Shown: one piece after another, positions 50,544-58,389 of the stretch | How the letters are laid out: every line of letters starts with the position of its first letter | How positions within the stretch are numbered: the stretch's first letter is position 1 | Origin: Alistipes sp. | GTDB lineage: Bacteria; Bacteroidota; Bacteroidia; Bacteroidales; Rikenellaceae | Assembly: GCA_020026335.1 (NCBI GenBank) | Contig: JAHHQO010000002.1 | Coordinates: forward strand, 157,087-221,086 | Length of the DNA: 64,000 nt | Reading direction: 5' to 3' | Translations under genes and position numbers: made by a program | Notes under the pieces: generated by a model | The model's database searches: none | What the model was told of the DNA's origin: nothing | What the model saw: the letters and a program-made list of their open reading frames with translations, nothing else

Positions 50544-51092
50544 ATGATAAGAACGATATACAGTCTGCTGGCAGCGTTGTGTCTGACAGGTGTTTCCTGT
50601 ACGGACAAGGTCGAATACTTCTACTCGACAACGCAACACATCACCCGTGTGGAGGCCAAGGTGGTGGTCGTAGCTCCCGAAAAGCCCGACCCCGAGCAAC
50701 CCGCTCCCACACCTACACCCCAGCCCACAGCCGGGGAGGGAGAGGCGACACCCGAGGACAGCCCCGCTGTGGTACAAATCAAGGAGGAACTTCTCGCCAA
50801 GTCTCCCGCCAAGGCAGGCGACAGCTACACGTTCAACTTCAAGGTCTACAATGCCGGCATACTGCTCTTGCAGTCGGGCGAGGAGACTCTCGAGGGTCGA
50901 TTTACCAAAGTTCCCGGCTCGGACGAGATGGGCTTTCTCCTCAACGGTGAATACCACATCGCACAGGTAAGCTCATCAGAAGACAAGGACACCCCCGGCA
51001 CACTCTACACCTTCGACTTCACGGAGGAGTATCAGAAACGCTACCCCGAGGAGAAGATTCTGGAGGCCAAACGATTGGAATACATCGAGTAG
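50544..51092 (+). CDS. Proline-rich lipoprotein, hypothetical
   Basis: A 182-residue protein with a lipoprotein signal (LTGVSC, Cys at 18-19). A proline/glutamate linker lies at about 48-75 (EKPDPEQPAPTPTPQPTAGEGE). A C-terminal domain of about 100 residues follows with YTFNFKVYNAGILLLQSGEETLEG and GTLYTFDFTEEYQKRY. It begins 5 nt after rseP and ends 11 nt before radA, so it belongs to that operon. I do not recognise a family. Confidence 0.7.
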   Translation: MIRTIYSLLAALCLTGVSCTDKVEYFYSTTQHITRVEAKVVVVAPEKPDPEQPAPTPTPQPTAGEGEATPEDSPAVVQIKEELLAKSPAKAGDSYTFNFKVYNAGILLLQSGEETLEGRFTKVPGSDEMGFLLNGEYHIAQVSSSEDKDTPGTLYTFDFTEEYQKRYPEEKILEAKRLEYIE

Positions 51093-51103
51093 CACACACC
51101 ACT

Positions 51104-52474
51104 ATGGCAAAGGTTAAGAAAGCATATTTCTGTCGCAACTGCGGATTCGAAGCCCCCAAATGGCTGGGCAAGTGTCCCTCGTGCGGTGAGTGGAACTCCT
51201 TCACCGAGGAAATCATCGCCAAGGAGACCCCCTCCTCGACATCGGTGGCTCTGGCAGGCATGATGCCTGCGGTGAAGCCCCAAAGGATTTCGGAGATTCA
51301 CGAGGAGAACCGCAAACGTATAGATTTGGGCAACAGCGAGGTCAATCGCGTGTTGGGTGGAGGTATGGTCCCCGGCTCGCTCATTCTGCTGGGCGGTGAG
51401 CCGGGCATCGGCAAATCGACCCTTTCGTTGCAGATTGCGCTGGCCAACAATTCGCTCAAGACGCTCTATGTGTCGGGCGAGGAGTCGGCAGAGCAAATCA
51501 AGATGCGTGCCGCACGTATCGGCATCGGCAACGAGGAGTGTCTGATTTACCCCGAAACCCTCCTCGAAAACATCGTCAAGCAGATTGCCGAGCAGAAGCC
51601 CGATGTGGTCATCATCGACTCGATACAGACCATCTTCACCGAGATGATAGAGTCGGCGGCAGGCAGTGTGTCACAAATCAGAGAGTGTGCCGCCACCCTG
51701 CTCAAGTACGCCAAAACCACAGGTACTTCCATCATCATCATTGGTCACATCACCAAGGACGGCACCATTGCCGGCCCGAAGATTTTAGAACATATTGTCG
51801 ATGTCGTCCTGCAATTCGAGGGCGACAGCAACAACATCTACCGCATCTTGCGCGGTATCAAGAACCGTTTTGGTGCCACGTTCGAGATTGGTGTCTTCGA
51901 GATGCTAAACAACGGACTGCGCAGCGTGGATAACCCCTCGGAAATCCTGCTCACCCACTACGAGGAGCCGTTGAGCGGTATCGCCGTGGGAGCGGCTGCC
52001 GATGGTGTGCGCCCCTACCTTATCGAGGTGCAGGCGCTGGTCGGAGGTGCGGCCTACGGAACACCCCAGCGCACTGCCACGGGATTTGACACGCGCCGTA
52101 TGAATATGCTGTTGGCCGTGTTGGAGAAGCGTGTGGGCATGAAGATGTTTCAGAAGGACGTCTTCCTCAACTTCGCAGGCGGATTCAAGGTGGCCGACCC
52201 CGGATTGGATTTGGCGGTGGTGGCTGCGGTCATCTCCTCGTACTACGACCGTCCCATTCTCGACGGAGTGTGCTGTGCCGGAGAGATTGGACTCTCGGGA
52301 GAGATACGCCCTGCACCACGCACCGAACAGCGCATCAGCGAGGCGGCACGTTTGGGCTTCAAGCGCATCATCGTGTCGGGCTACCTGCCCAAGGAGATGA
52401 AGAAGCCCCGCGGTATAGAGCTTATCACCATCAACAGCATCGACCAGTTGCCCAAGGCTCTCTTTATGGAGTAG
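51104..52474 (+). CDS. radA: DNA repair ATPase RadA
   Basis: A 456-residue protein with the full RadA layout: an N-terminal zinc finger (CRNCGFEAPKWLGKCPSCGEW at about 8-28), RecA-like Walker A GGEPGIGKST at about 97-106, the RadA-specific KNRFG loop at about 253-257, and a C-terminal Lon-like domain (FETFA-like positions to DLAVVAAVISS and GEIGLSGEIRPA). It helps recombination intermediates and branch migration. It is last gene of the LytM-dxr-rseP-lipoprotein run. Confidence 0.95.
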   Translation: MAKVKKAYFCRNCGFEAPKWLGKCPSCGEWNSFTEEIIAKETPSSTSVALAGMMPAVKPQRISEIHEENRKRIDLGNSEVNRVLGGGMVPGSLILLGGEPGIGKSTLSLQIALANNSLKTLYVSGEESAEQIKMRAARIGIGNEECLIYPETLLENIVKQIAEQKPDVVIIDSIQTIFTEMIESAAGSVSQIRECAATLLKYAKTTGTSIIIIGHITKDGTIAGPKILEHIVDVVLQFEGDSNNIYRILRGIKNRFGATFEIGVFEMLNNGLRSVDNPSEILLTHYEEPLSGIAVGAAADGVRPYLIEVQALVGGAAYGTPQRTATGFDTRRMNMLLAVLEKRVGMKMFQKDVFLNFAGGFKVADPGLDLAVVAAVISSYYDRPILDGVCCAGEIGLSGEIRPAPRTEQRISEAARLGFKRIIVSGYLPKEMKKPRGIELITINSIDQLPKALFME

Positions 52475-52495
52475 CCCTCGCACCCGATACATCAC

Positions 52496-52533
52496 AAAAA
52501 AAGCGTTGCCCCACACGGAAGCAACGCTTTTTC
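52496..52533 (+). terminator. Terminator of radA
   Basis: AAAAAGCGTTGC pairs with GCAACGCTTTTT. It is also usable by the convergent AlkD-like operon on the minus strand. Confidence 0.85.
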
Positions 52534-52566
52534 TTTATCTGTACCCTACCCTTTTCGGGAGGTCGT

Positions 52567-53274
52567 TTAAAACTCGGTATCCAGACGCCACGACAACTCG
52601 TCATAGACCAGTGTCGAGGATTTAAGACGCTCGGAGGAGCTTACAAGGTCGATAATCGCCTGTCGGTTCTCCTCGCTTTTCAGACCGATGTTGGAGAGCA
52701 GAGCCACGGCACCCACCTCCACAAGGTGAGCCGACACGGCCGGTGTAATCTCACCCTCCGCGGCAGGTGTCGAAGTCGTTTCGGCTGCCTGCGCATCGAA
52801 ACGCACAACTGCCGACCAGCACTTCTCGATCCACTCCTTGCGCGGTTCCATCACTCTGGCACCTGCCATCATCACGGCATAGACCCACAGTGGGTGACTG
52901 CCCGCCACCCACTCATCAAACAACTCGTTGAGCGCAGGGGTATGGCGCAGAAGCGCGAAGGCAATCTCCTCGGCAGCTTCGGAATTGATAATCGCACCGC
53001 CCCACAAATCGAACTCCTCACGAGTGATTTTGTCGGGCTCGGCCAGATGGAAAGCCGCCAGACGCAACTCTCTGACCTGCTGGCAGAGGAGGAACTTGGC
53101 AAATTCGTGGTCCTTCTCCTCGCCACGAGCAATGGCACGCACCGTGGGCAGGCTCACACCGTAGTTGAGTCCGTAGGGCGCACCGTAGAAACGCATATCG
53201 TCCGCCACGGCACCATTGCGCTCGCGACGCATGGCTGCCATGAGGGACACCATTTTCGAAGTGAAATCCGCCAT
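52567..53274 (-). CDS. AlkD-like DNA alkylation repair protein
   Basis: A 235-residue all-helical protein with HEAT-like repeats of the DNA alkylation repair/AlkD family: FYGAPYGLNYGVSLPTVRAIAR near 28-50, EFAKFLLCQQVRELRLAAFHLAEPD, LFDEWVAGSHPLWVYAVMM, and a C-terminal SAHLVEVGAVALLSNIGLKSEENRQAIIDLV. AlkD glycosylases remove bulky or cationic alkyl-purines without base flipping; similar folds also occur in non-enzymatic proteins. It is separated by 2 nt from the DUF4831-like gene upstream. Confidence 0.78.
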   Translation of the reverse strand: MADFTSKMVSLMAAMRRERNGAVADDMRFYGAPYGLNYGVSLPTVRAIARGEEKDHEFAKFLLCQQVRELRLAAFHLAEPDKITREEFDLWGGAIINSEAAEEIAFALLRHTPALNELFDEWVAGSHPLWVYAVMMAGARVMEPRKEWIEKCWSAVVRFDAQAAETTSTPAAEGEITPAVSAHLVEVGAVALLSNIGLKSEENRQAIIDLVSSSERLKSSTLVYDELSWRLDTEF

Positions 53275-53276
53275 CG

Positions 53277-54176
53277 CTACTTACCGTTGCCTACACGCAC
53301 AACATTCACGTTGCGACCGTATTCGAAAATGGGAAGCGACTTGCCGAAGAACTCCTTGCCACCGCTCAACACACGGCAAACAGAGGGAGCTGCCACACGG
53401 CAGGTGATAACATTGCGCTCCTTGGGGTCGGCCTCCGAAGCGATGCGACCCACGGGCGAAGGCTCAATCTGGAGAACAACCATATCACCCGACAAATCGT
53501 TTTCGGGCAGGAGACCTGCCGATGCCGAGAAACGTGCCACGACATACTGTTTCTTGTCCGTCTCGGGGCATACCTCATAGCGCGATGTGGCGGTAGTCAC
53601 CACTCGCTTACCGAGGAACAACTCCAAATAAGCCTGCTCCTGACGGGCAATCTCATCGAGTGCCGATTTCAGACCCTCGCCAAAGACATTCTCACCGGCT
53701 TCACCCGTAATCAGTTCCATACGGTGGTGACGCAGGGCGTAGATGGTGGTGGCAGCATCGCGTGCCGCATCCTCCAGCGCGAGGACACTCATCGACTGTT
53801 TGTCGATTTGCATGTGGGGGAAATCATCGCCACACACTGCATGGCGTGTCACATCGACATTTGCCGCCTTGGGGGCTTCCGAAGCATAGTAGCTCTTACC
53901 GTCGGCCAGCGCCACCGAAGCATTGACAATCTCCGAAGTGAGTTTGTCAGTCAGCGGAGCACGCACACCGAGGAACTTCTGTGCATAACGAGCATAGGGG
54001 CCTGCCACGATTTTCTCGGTTCGTGTGGTGATGTCCACCGCCAACACGGTTTGGGGGTTCGAAACCACCACGGCACCCGACTCATTCATAGCACACAGAG
54101 GTGCGATATAAGGATTCTGAGCAGTAGCCGACACTCCCGATACCAGAAGTGCAAGGGCAAGAAGTTTGAATTTCAT
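53277..54176 (-). CDS. DUF4831-like secreted protein
   Basis: A 299-residue protein with a signal peptide (MKFKLLALALLVSGVSATAQ). It resembles Bacteroidetes DUF4831 proteins, with LAVDITTRTEKIVAGPYARYAQKFLGV at about 46-72 and a late GLLPENDLSGDMVVLQIEP segment. The function is unknown; it is periplasmic or surface-located. It shares a transcript with the AlkD-like gene (2-nt gap). Confidence 0.75.
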   Translation of the reverse strand: MKFKLLALALLVSGVSATAQNPYIAPLCAMNESGAVVVSNPQTVLAVDITTRTEKIVAGPYARYAQKFLGVRAPLTDKLTSEIVNASVALADGKSYYASEAPKAANVDVTRHAVCGDDFPHMQIDKQSMSVLALEDAARDAATTIYALRHHRMELITGEAGENVFGEGLKSALDEIARQEQAYLELFLGKRVVTTATSRYEVCPETDKKQYVVARFSASAGLLPENDLSGDMVVLQIEPSPVGRIASEADPKERNVITCRVAAPSVCRVLSGGKEFFGKSLPIFEYGRNVNVVRVGNGK

Positions 54177-54208
54177 ATTCGTAAGTTTTTGTTTATACTA
54201 AAACTGTC

Positions 54209-54242
54209 GGCCTGTTTGCGGACACCCCGCGGGGCAGGCCTC
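54209..54242 (-). terminator. Possible terminator after trmN6
   Basis: GGCCTG and CAGGCC bracket an inner CCCCGCGGGG dyad; the minus-strand side continues into a short T run. It lies in the 138-bp gap between the trmN6 operon and the DUF4831-like gene. Confidence 0.4.
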
Positions 54243-54314
54243 TTGCAAAAATAAATCCTAAAAATCAAATATTCAAATCCGTGACTACGGTTTTTTGCCG
54301 TTGAAACCGAAAAA

Positions 54315-55031
54315 TCATTCGAATTTGAGGTAAAAATCACGCGTCAGCGACTTATACGCTTCGGTGTAACACTCGTGTTCGCCCGTGCCGATGATGAGCT
54401 CCTCCTGCACGAAATCCGCACTTGGGGTCGTTGCTCCGAGGAGTTGAAACTCCAGCAGAACACGTTTCGCTCCGCGGCGGGGTGTGGTTTTCACCTCCGT
54501 GCGGCGCACCGGATTAAATCGCGTGAGGGCTGTCTTCACGAACTTATGCCCCTCATTGACGGGCAACACCACCGCAAAATGCCCTTCGGGGGACAACAGA
54601 CGCGCAGCCGCCCCGCACAGTTCCTCGAAGGAGAGCGAATCGGTATGGCGCGCCGTGGTGCGCTCCTTTTGGGGGCATTTCAGCGAGTCGAGAAAATAGG
54701 GAGGATTTGAGACGATGAGGTCAAAGCGCGTATCGGGAGCATACTCCTGCACCGCGGTCTGCACCATCTCCAGACGGTCGCCCCACGGCGAAGCATCGGC
54801 ATTACGGCGCGCTTCCCCCACCGACTCGATGTCGATGCCCGTAATCCGAGCCTGCGGAGCGCGCTGTGCCAGCATGATGGCAATGACACCCGTACCCGTG
54901 CCGATGTCGAGGATACGCTTTGCGGAGGAATCCACATGACACCACGCCCCCAACAGCACGCCATCGGTGCCCACCTTCATGGCACTCTCGTCCTGTGTTA
55001 TCGTGAATTGTTTGAAACTGAACTGACTCAT
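54315..55031 (-). CDS. tRNA1(Val) A37 N6-methyltransferase TrmN6/YfiC-like
   Basis: A 238-residue Rossmann-fold methyltransferase. The start FSFKQFTITQDESAMKVGTDGVLLGAW is family-typical. The SAM motif is ILDIGTGTGVIAIMLAQR at about 40-57, and the adenine-N6 catalytic motif is SNPPYF at about 111-116. It methylates adenosine 37 of tRNA(Val). It is last gene of the compact operon starting at the YbbR-like gene, with a 1-nt gap to the preceding gene. Confidence 0.88.
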   Translation of the reverse strand: MSQFSFKQFTITQDESAMKVGTDGVLLGAWCHVDSSAKRILDIGTGTGVIAIMLAQRAPQARITGIDIESVGEARRNADASPWGDRLEMVQTAVQEYAPDTRFDLIVSNPPYFLDSLKCPQKERTTARHTDSLSFEELCGAAARLLSPEGHFAVVLPVNEGHKFVKTALTRFNPVRRTEVKTTPRRGAKRVLLEFQLLGATTPSADFVQEELIIGTGEHECYTEAYKSLTRDFYLKFE

Positions 55032-55032
55032 A

Positions 55033-55806
55033 CTATGCCTTCAAATAGCCGTCGATGCCGGCACCGAACAATGAATAATCGAATCGCACGGGGTCTTCGG
55101 GGTCGGCCTCACGCAGTGCGGCGGTAATCTCCTCGACCGCCTTCCAGTCGTCCTGACGGCGGGTAAGCAGTCCCAGTGCGCGCCCCATGTTTCCGGCATG
55201 GACATCGAGGGGCAGGCGCAATGCCGACATGGGTATCGACAGCCACTCGCCGAAATCGACTCCGCGGCTGTCGCGGCGCACCATCCAGCGCAGGTACATA
55301 CACAGTCGTTTGCACGCCGAGCCCTTTGCCACCGAGGAGAGATGTTTCTCGCAGTGGGGGTCGTGTGGCACGGAGAAAAACTCCTCGCGAAAATCGGCAA
55401 AGGTCTTCTCCAAACTCTTCGTTGCGGCATAGCGTTGCTCGAAGAAAGCACCTATACCTCCATATCTATTCTCCAAATGGCGGAGCGACAAGACAAAATC
55501 ACGGAAGTCCGCACCATTGAATGTGCGGTGAACAAAGGTCGAGAGTTGCGCCAGCTCGTGCTCCGAAGCATTGCGCACGAAGTCGGCAGGAGCATCGTCC
55601 ATGAAATGCATCATGCGGTGACCGTTTTTGACAATCGCCTTGCGGTTGCCCCACGCTATCGTGGCAGCAAAGAAGCCGGCAATCTCGCGGTCCTTGCGGT
55701 CGGAGAAGCGGTGCGGCACCGAGATGGGGTCATCATCGATGAACTCCACACGGTTATATTTGTCGTGCAGGTGCTCCAGCAAGTCGCGCAGCTGTTCGTC
55801 CATCAT
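55033..55806 (-). CDS. TIGR02757 family protein
   Basis: A 257-residue cytoplasmic protein of a conserved Bacteroidetes-type family (TIGR02757) with unknown function. It is mostly helical and basic, with family-like blocks DPISVPHRFSDRKDREIAGFFAATIAWGNRKAIV near 25-58, HRTFNGADFRDF, and CKRLCMYLRWMVRRDSRGVDFGEW in the second half. The repeated WG/N-R-K and RW-R-D stretch recalls helix-hairpin-helix DNA glycosylases, but I cannot confirm a catalytic residue. It lies between lolD and trmN6. Confidence 0.78.
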   Translation of the reverse strand: MMDEQLRDLLEHLHDKYNRVEFIDDDPISVPHRFSDRKDREIAGFFAATIAWGNRKAIVKNGHRMMHFMDDAPADFVRNASEHELAQLSTFVHRTFNGADFRDFVLSLRHLENRYGGIGAFFEQRYAATKSLEKTFADFREEFFSVPHDPHCEKHLSSVAKGSACKRLCMYLRWMVRRDSRGVDFGEWLSIPMSALRLPLDVHAGNMGRALGLLTRRQDDWKAVEEITAALREADPEDPVRFDYSLFGAGIDGYLKA

Positions 55807-55809
55807 CGT

Positions 55810-56460
55810 CTAAAGAATTAATCCGTCCGACATCACAATCTCACGGTCTGCCATGCCTGCCAGCCCCTCATCGTGGGTCACGATGACGGTGGTCTGTCCC
55901 AGCTTCTCGCGCAACTCGAAGAACAGGCGGTGTATCTCCTCCTTGTTGCGGGTATCGAGATTGCCCGACGGCTCGTCGGCCAGCAGGACCTTGGGCGAAT
56001 TAATCAGCGCACGGGCAATCGCCACACGCTGCTGCTCGCCACCCGACAGCTGTTTGGGTTTATGGTCACGGCGATGCATGAGGTTCATCATCGACAGCAG
56101 TTCGTTGGCACGCTGCTCCACCTCCGCACGCGGACGGCGACCGATGAGTCCCGGAATGCAGACATTCTCGAATGCCGTAAACTCGGGCAACAGGTGGTGG
56201 AACTGAAAGACAAAACCTATCTGTTCGTTGCGGAACTGCGACAGAGACTTGTCCCCCAATTTGAGGGGATTACGGCCGTCGATGGTCAGAAGGCCCCTGT
56301 CGGGACGCGAGAGGGTGCCCATGATTTGCAGCAGCGTGGTCTTGCCTGCACCACTCGCTCCCACAATTGCCACCACCTCGCCACGCTCGACTTGCAGCGA
56401 TACGCCTTTCAGCACCTCCAGCTCGCCGAAGGATTTGTGTATGTCTTGCAGTTGAATCAT
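55810..56460 (-). CDS. lolD: LolD-like ABC transporter ATP-binding protein
   Basis: A 216-residue ATPase. Walker A is GASGAGKTT at about 34-42, the Q-loop is QFHHLLPEF at about 87-95, the signature is LSGGEQQRVAIARAL at about 138-152, Walker B is VLLADEPSGNLD, and the switch His is in VIVTHDEGLAGMAD. It matches the LolD/MacB-type that powers lipoprotein release from the inner membrane. The permease is not adjacent. Its start overlaps the folP stop by 4 nt. Confidence 0.88.
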   Translation of the reverse strand: MIQLQDIHKSFGELEVLKGVSLQVERGEVVAIVGASGAGKTTLLQIMGTLSRPDRGLLTIDGRNPLKLGDKSLSQFRNEQIGFVFQFHHLLPEFTAFENVCIPGLIGRRPRAEVEQRANELLSMMNLMHRRDHKPKQLSGGEQQRVAIARALINSPKVLLADEPSGNLDTRNKEEIHRLFFELREKLGQTTVIVTHDEGLAGMADREIVMSDGLIL

Positions 56461-57287
56461 CGGTTGAAAATATTAAAGAGTCGGACGCTCTCCACCGCCT
56501 CCCTCACATCGTGGACACGGAGAATGACGGCACCCTGACGCAGGCACTCCCAATCGAGTGCCACGGTGCCCGCCAATGCCTCCTCGGGTGAGGTGCCGAG
56601 CGCCTTGTAAATCATGGATTTGCGAGAAAGTCCCGCCAGCACGGGGTAGCCCAGTTCCACCAATCGGTGGAGTCCTTTCAGCAGGACATAGTTCTGTTCC
56701 AGCGTCTTGGCGAAACCGAAACCGGGGTCGAGAATGATATTCTCACGGCGGATACCTGCTTCCAGCAGGGTCGCCACACGGTGACGGAAATAATCGACCA
56801 CCTCCGAAGTAATGTCGCGTTCGTAGCCCGTGAGCGACTGCATGGTCTTGGGGTCGCCCTTCATGTGCATGGCGATGTAGGGCAAATCGAGGCGTGCCAC
56901 AGTGGGAATCATCTCTGCATCGAGTTCGCCTGCCGAGATGTCATTGACGATGACCTTGCCGAAGCGTGCCACCACACCCTCAACCACCGATGCACGGAAC
57001 GTGTCTACGGAAATCTTCATGTCGGGCGACAGGCGGCACACCACCTCCACACCCTCCGTCACACGGCGCAGCTCCTCCTCCGGCGAGACATCGTCGGCAC
57101 CCGGACGCGAAGAGTATCCGCCGATGTCGATAATGGCGGCACCGTCGCTCACTGCCTGTCGCACACGCGACTCGATGTCACTCTCCCCCTCGACACGGCT
57201 CTTGGAGTAGAACGAGTCGGGCGTGACATTCATAATGGCCATCACACAGGGTGACGACAAATCGGGAAGAAGATTATTTGCGCACAT
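56457..57287 (-). CDS. folP: Dihydropteroate synthase
   Basis: A 276-residue folate-pathway enzyme from the MCANNLL start; the frame to 57350 overlaps coaE deeply and is rejected. Motifs are VMAIMNVTPDSFYSKSR at about 15-31 (pterin/PABA site), GGYSSRPGADDVSPEEEL at about 53-70, KISVDTFRASV, HMKGDPKTMQ and NIILDPGFGFAKTLEQN. It joins p-aminobenzoate to hydroxymethyl-dihydropterin and is the sulfonamide target. It overlaps coaE by 14 nt and lolD by 4 nt. Confidence 0.94.
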   Translation of the reverse strand: MCANNLLPDLSSPCVMAIMNVTPDSFYSKSRVEGESDIESRVRQAVSDGAAIIDIGGYSSRPGADDVSPEEELRRVTEGVEVVCRLSPDMKISVDTFRASVVEGVVARFGKVIVNDISAGELDAEMIPTVARLDLPYIAMHMKGDPKTMQSLTGYERDITSEVVDYFRHRVATLLEAGIRRENIILDPGFGFAKTLEQNYVLLKGLHRLVELGYPVLAGLSRKSMIYKALGTSPEEALAGTVALDWECLRQGAVILRVHDVREAVESVRLFNIFNR

Positions 57288-57861
57288 TTTTAAAACGGTA
57301 ATCGAGTTCCTTGACCGTAGGTTCAAGATCTGTTTCGAAGATATTGACAATGGTGATGTCGGCTTTTGCGGTCAGTTCGTCATCACTCATCTGGGCGGCG
57401 ATACGGCGTCTCACGCTCTCCTCGTCGCACTTGTCACGACGGCACGTGCGCGACACACGCAGGTCGAGCGGAGCGACAACAGCCACCGTCACATCGACCA
57501 TCGTGTTCATGCCCGACTCGAAGAGAATGGCGCACTCCAGCACCACATAATCGCCACTCTGCTCCTCCGCCCAGCGTTCGAAATCACGCTTCACGGCAGG
57601 ATGCACCAGAGCATTGAGTGCCTGCAAGGACTCCTCATCGGTAAAGACCTTGTCCGCCAGATATTTGCGGTTCAGTCCTTCGGCGGTGTAGCTCTCCTCA
57701 CCGAAGCGCGAAATGATGGCTGCGCGCAACGTGGCGTCCTCGTTCATCAGGCGTTTTGCCTCCTTGTCGGAGTCATAGACCGCCACATCGTTATCAGCAA
57801 AAAGACGGCACACGGTGCTCTTACCGCTACCGATACCGCCTGTAATTCCAACCTTTAACAT
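57274..57861 (-). CDS. coaE: Dephospho-CoA kinase
   Basis: A 195-residue P-loop kinase that completes coenzyme A synthesis. Walker A is GITGGIGSGKSTVCRLF at about 6-22, YDSDKEAKRL at about 33-42 holds the conserved Asp, LECAILFESGMNTMVD is the CoaE block, and the lid is near RVSRTCRRDKCDEESVRRRI. It begins 2 nt after the YbbR-like gene and overlaps folP. Confidence 0.94.
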   Translation of the reverse strand: MLKVGITGGIGSGKSTVCRLFADNDVAVYDSDKEAKRLMNEDATLRAAIISRFGEESYTAEGLNRKYLADKVFTDEESLQALNALVHPAVKRDFERWAEEQSGDYVVLECAILFESGMNTMVDVTVAVVAPLDLRVSRTCRRDKCDEESVRRRIAAQMSDDELTAKADITIVNIFETDLEPTVKELDYRFKNVRK

Positions 57862-57863
57862 TG

Positions 57864-58259
57864 CTATTTCTTTACGGGTATGTCAATTTCGGGAATGGCG
57901 TCCACCGAGATAATCTTGATGTCGCTCAAATGCACGGCAATGGCACTCTGCAACGATTTGGGGTTGATTTTGATTTTACCCTCGTGTCCCTCCTCGTCAC
58001 ACACCTCATAGACCAAATCCTTGAGTTCGACCTTGAGTTTCTTGTTCATGTAGGCTCCGTATCGGAACAGATTGGTACCCACACCCTCGACCACACAAGT
58101 CACCTCGATGGGTACACCATCGACCTCAACCGTCACATTCTGACGTGTGGAATAGGTATAGCTCAATTTGGCGATATACCACAAAATGAAAGCGGCAAAC
58201 AAAAATGCCAGAAACAGGGGCGACACATAGTGACGCAACCAGCCCATAAGTTTATTCAT
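57864..58259 (-). CDS. YbbR-like domain protein (short)
   Basis: A 131-residue protein with one N-terminal membrane helix (SPLFLAFLFAAFILWYIAKL at about 13-32) followed by a single YbbR-like beta-rich domain (VTVEVDGVPIEVTCVVEGVGTNLFRYG...LSDIKIISVDAIPEIDIPVKK). Other phyla have multi-repeat YbbR/CdaR proteins; Bacteroidetes commonly carry a short one next to coaE, as here. Its role is unknown. It is first gene of the coaE-folP-lolD operon. Confidence 0.75.
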   Translation of the reverse strand: MNKLMGWLRHYVSPLFLAFLFAAFILWYIAKLSYTYSTRQNVTVEVDGVPIEVTCVVEGVGTNLFRYGAYMNKKLKVELKDLVYEVCDEEGHEGKIKINPKSLQSAIAVHLSDIKIISVDAIPEIDIPVKK

Positions 58260-58300
58260 AAATCACAAAGCATATAAACACATGCAAAGTTAAAAAAATA

Positions 58301-58336
58301 AAACAGACCGCACCAATTTGATGCGGTCTGTTTTTA
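58301..58336 (-). terminator. Terminator of secDF
   Basis: AAACAGACCGCA pairs with TGCGGTCTGTTT around an 11-nt loop, with T runs on both strands. It lies after secDF and before the YbbR-like gene. Confidence 0.85.
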
Positions 58337-58389
58337 TATATAAGGTATTAAACCTTGATTTGCGATGTTGTTACATCACTCGAAGTCGC

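Noticed and set aside
52270..53580. Plus-strand ORF (436 codons) spanning radA end and beyond
   Set aside because: It overlaps the radA C-terminus in another frame and two real minus-strand genes and crosses a terminator.
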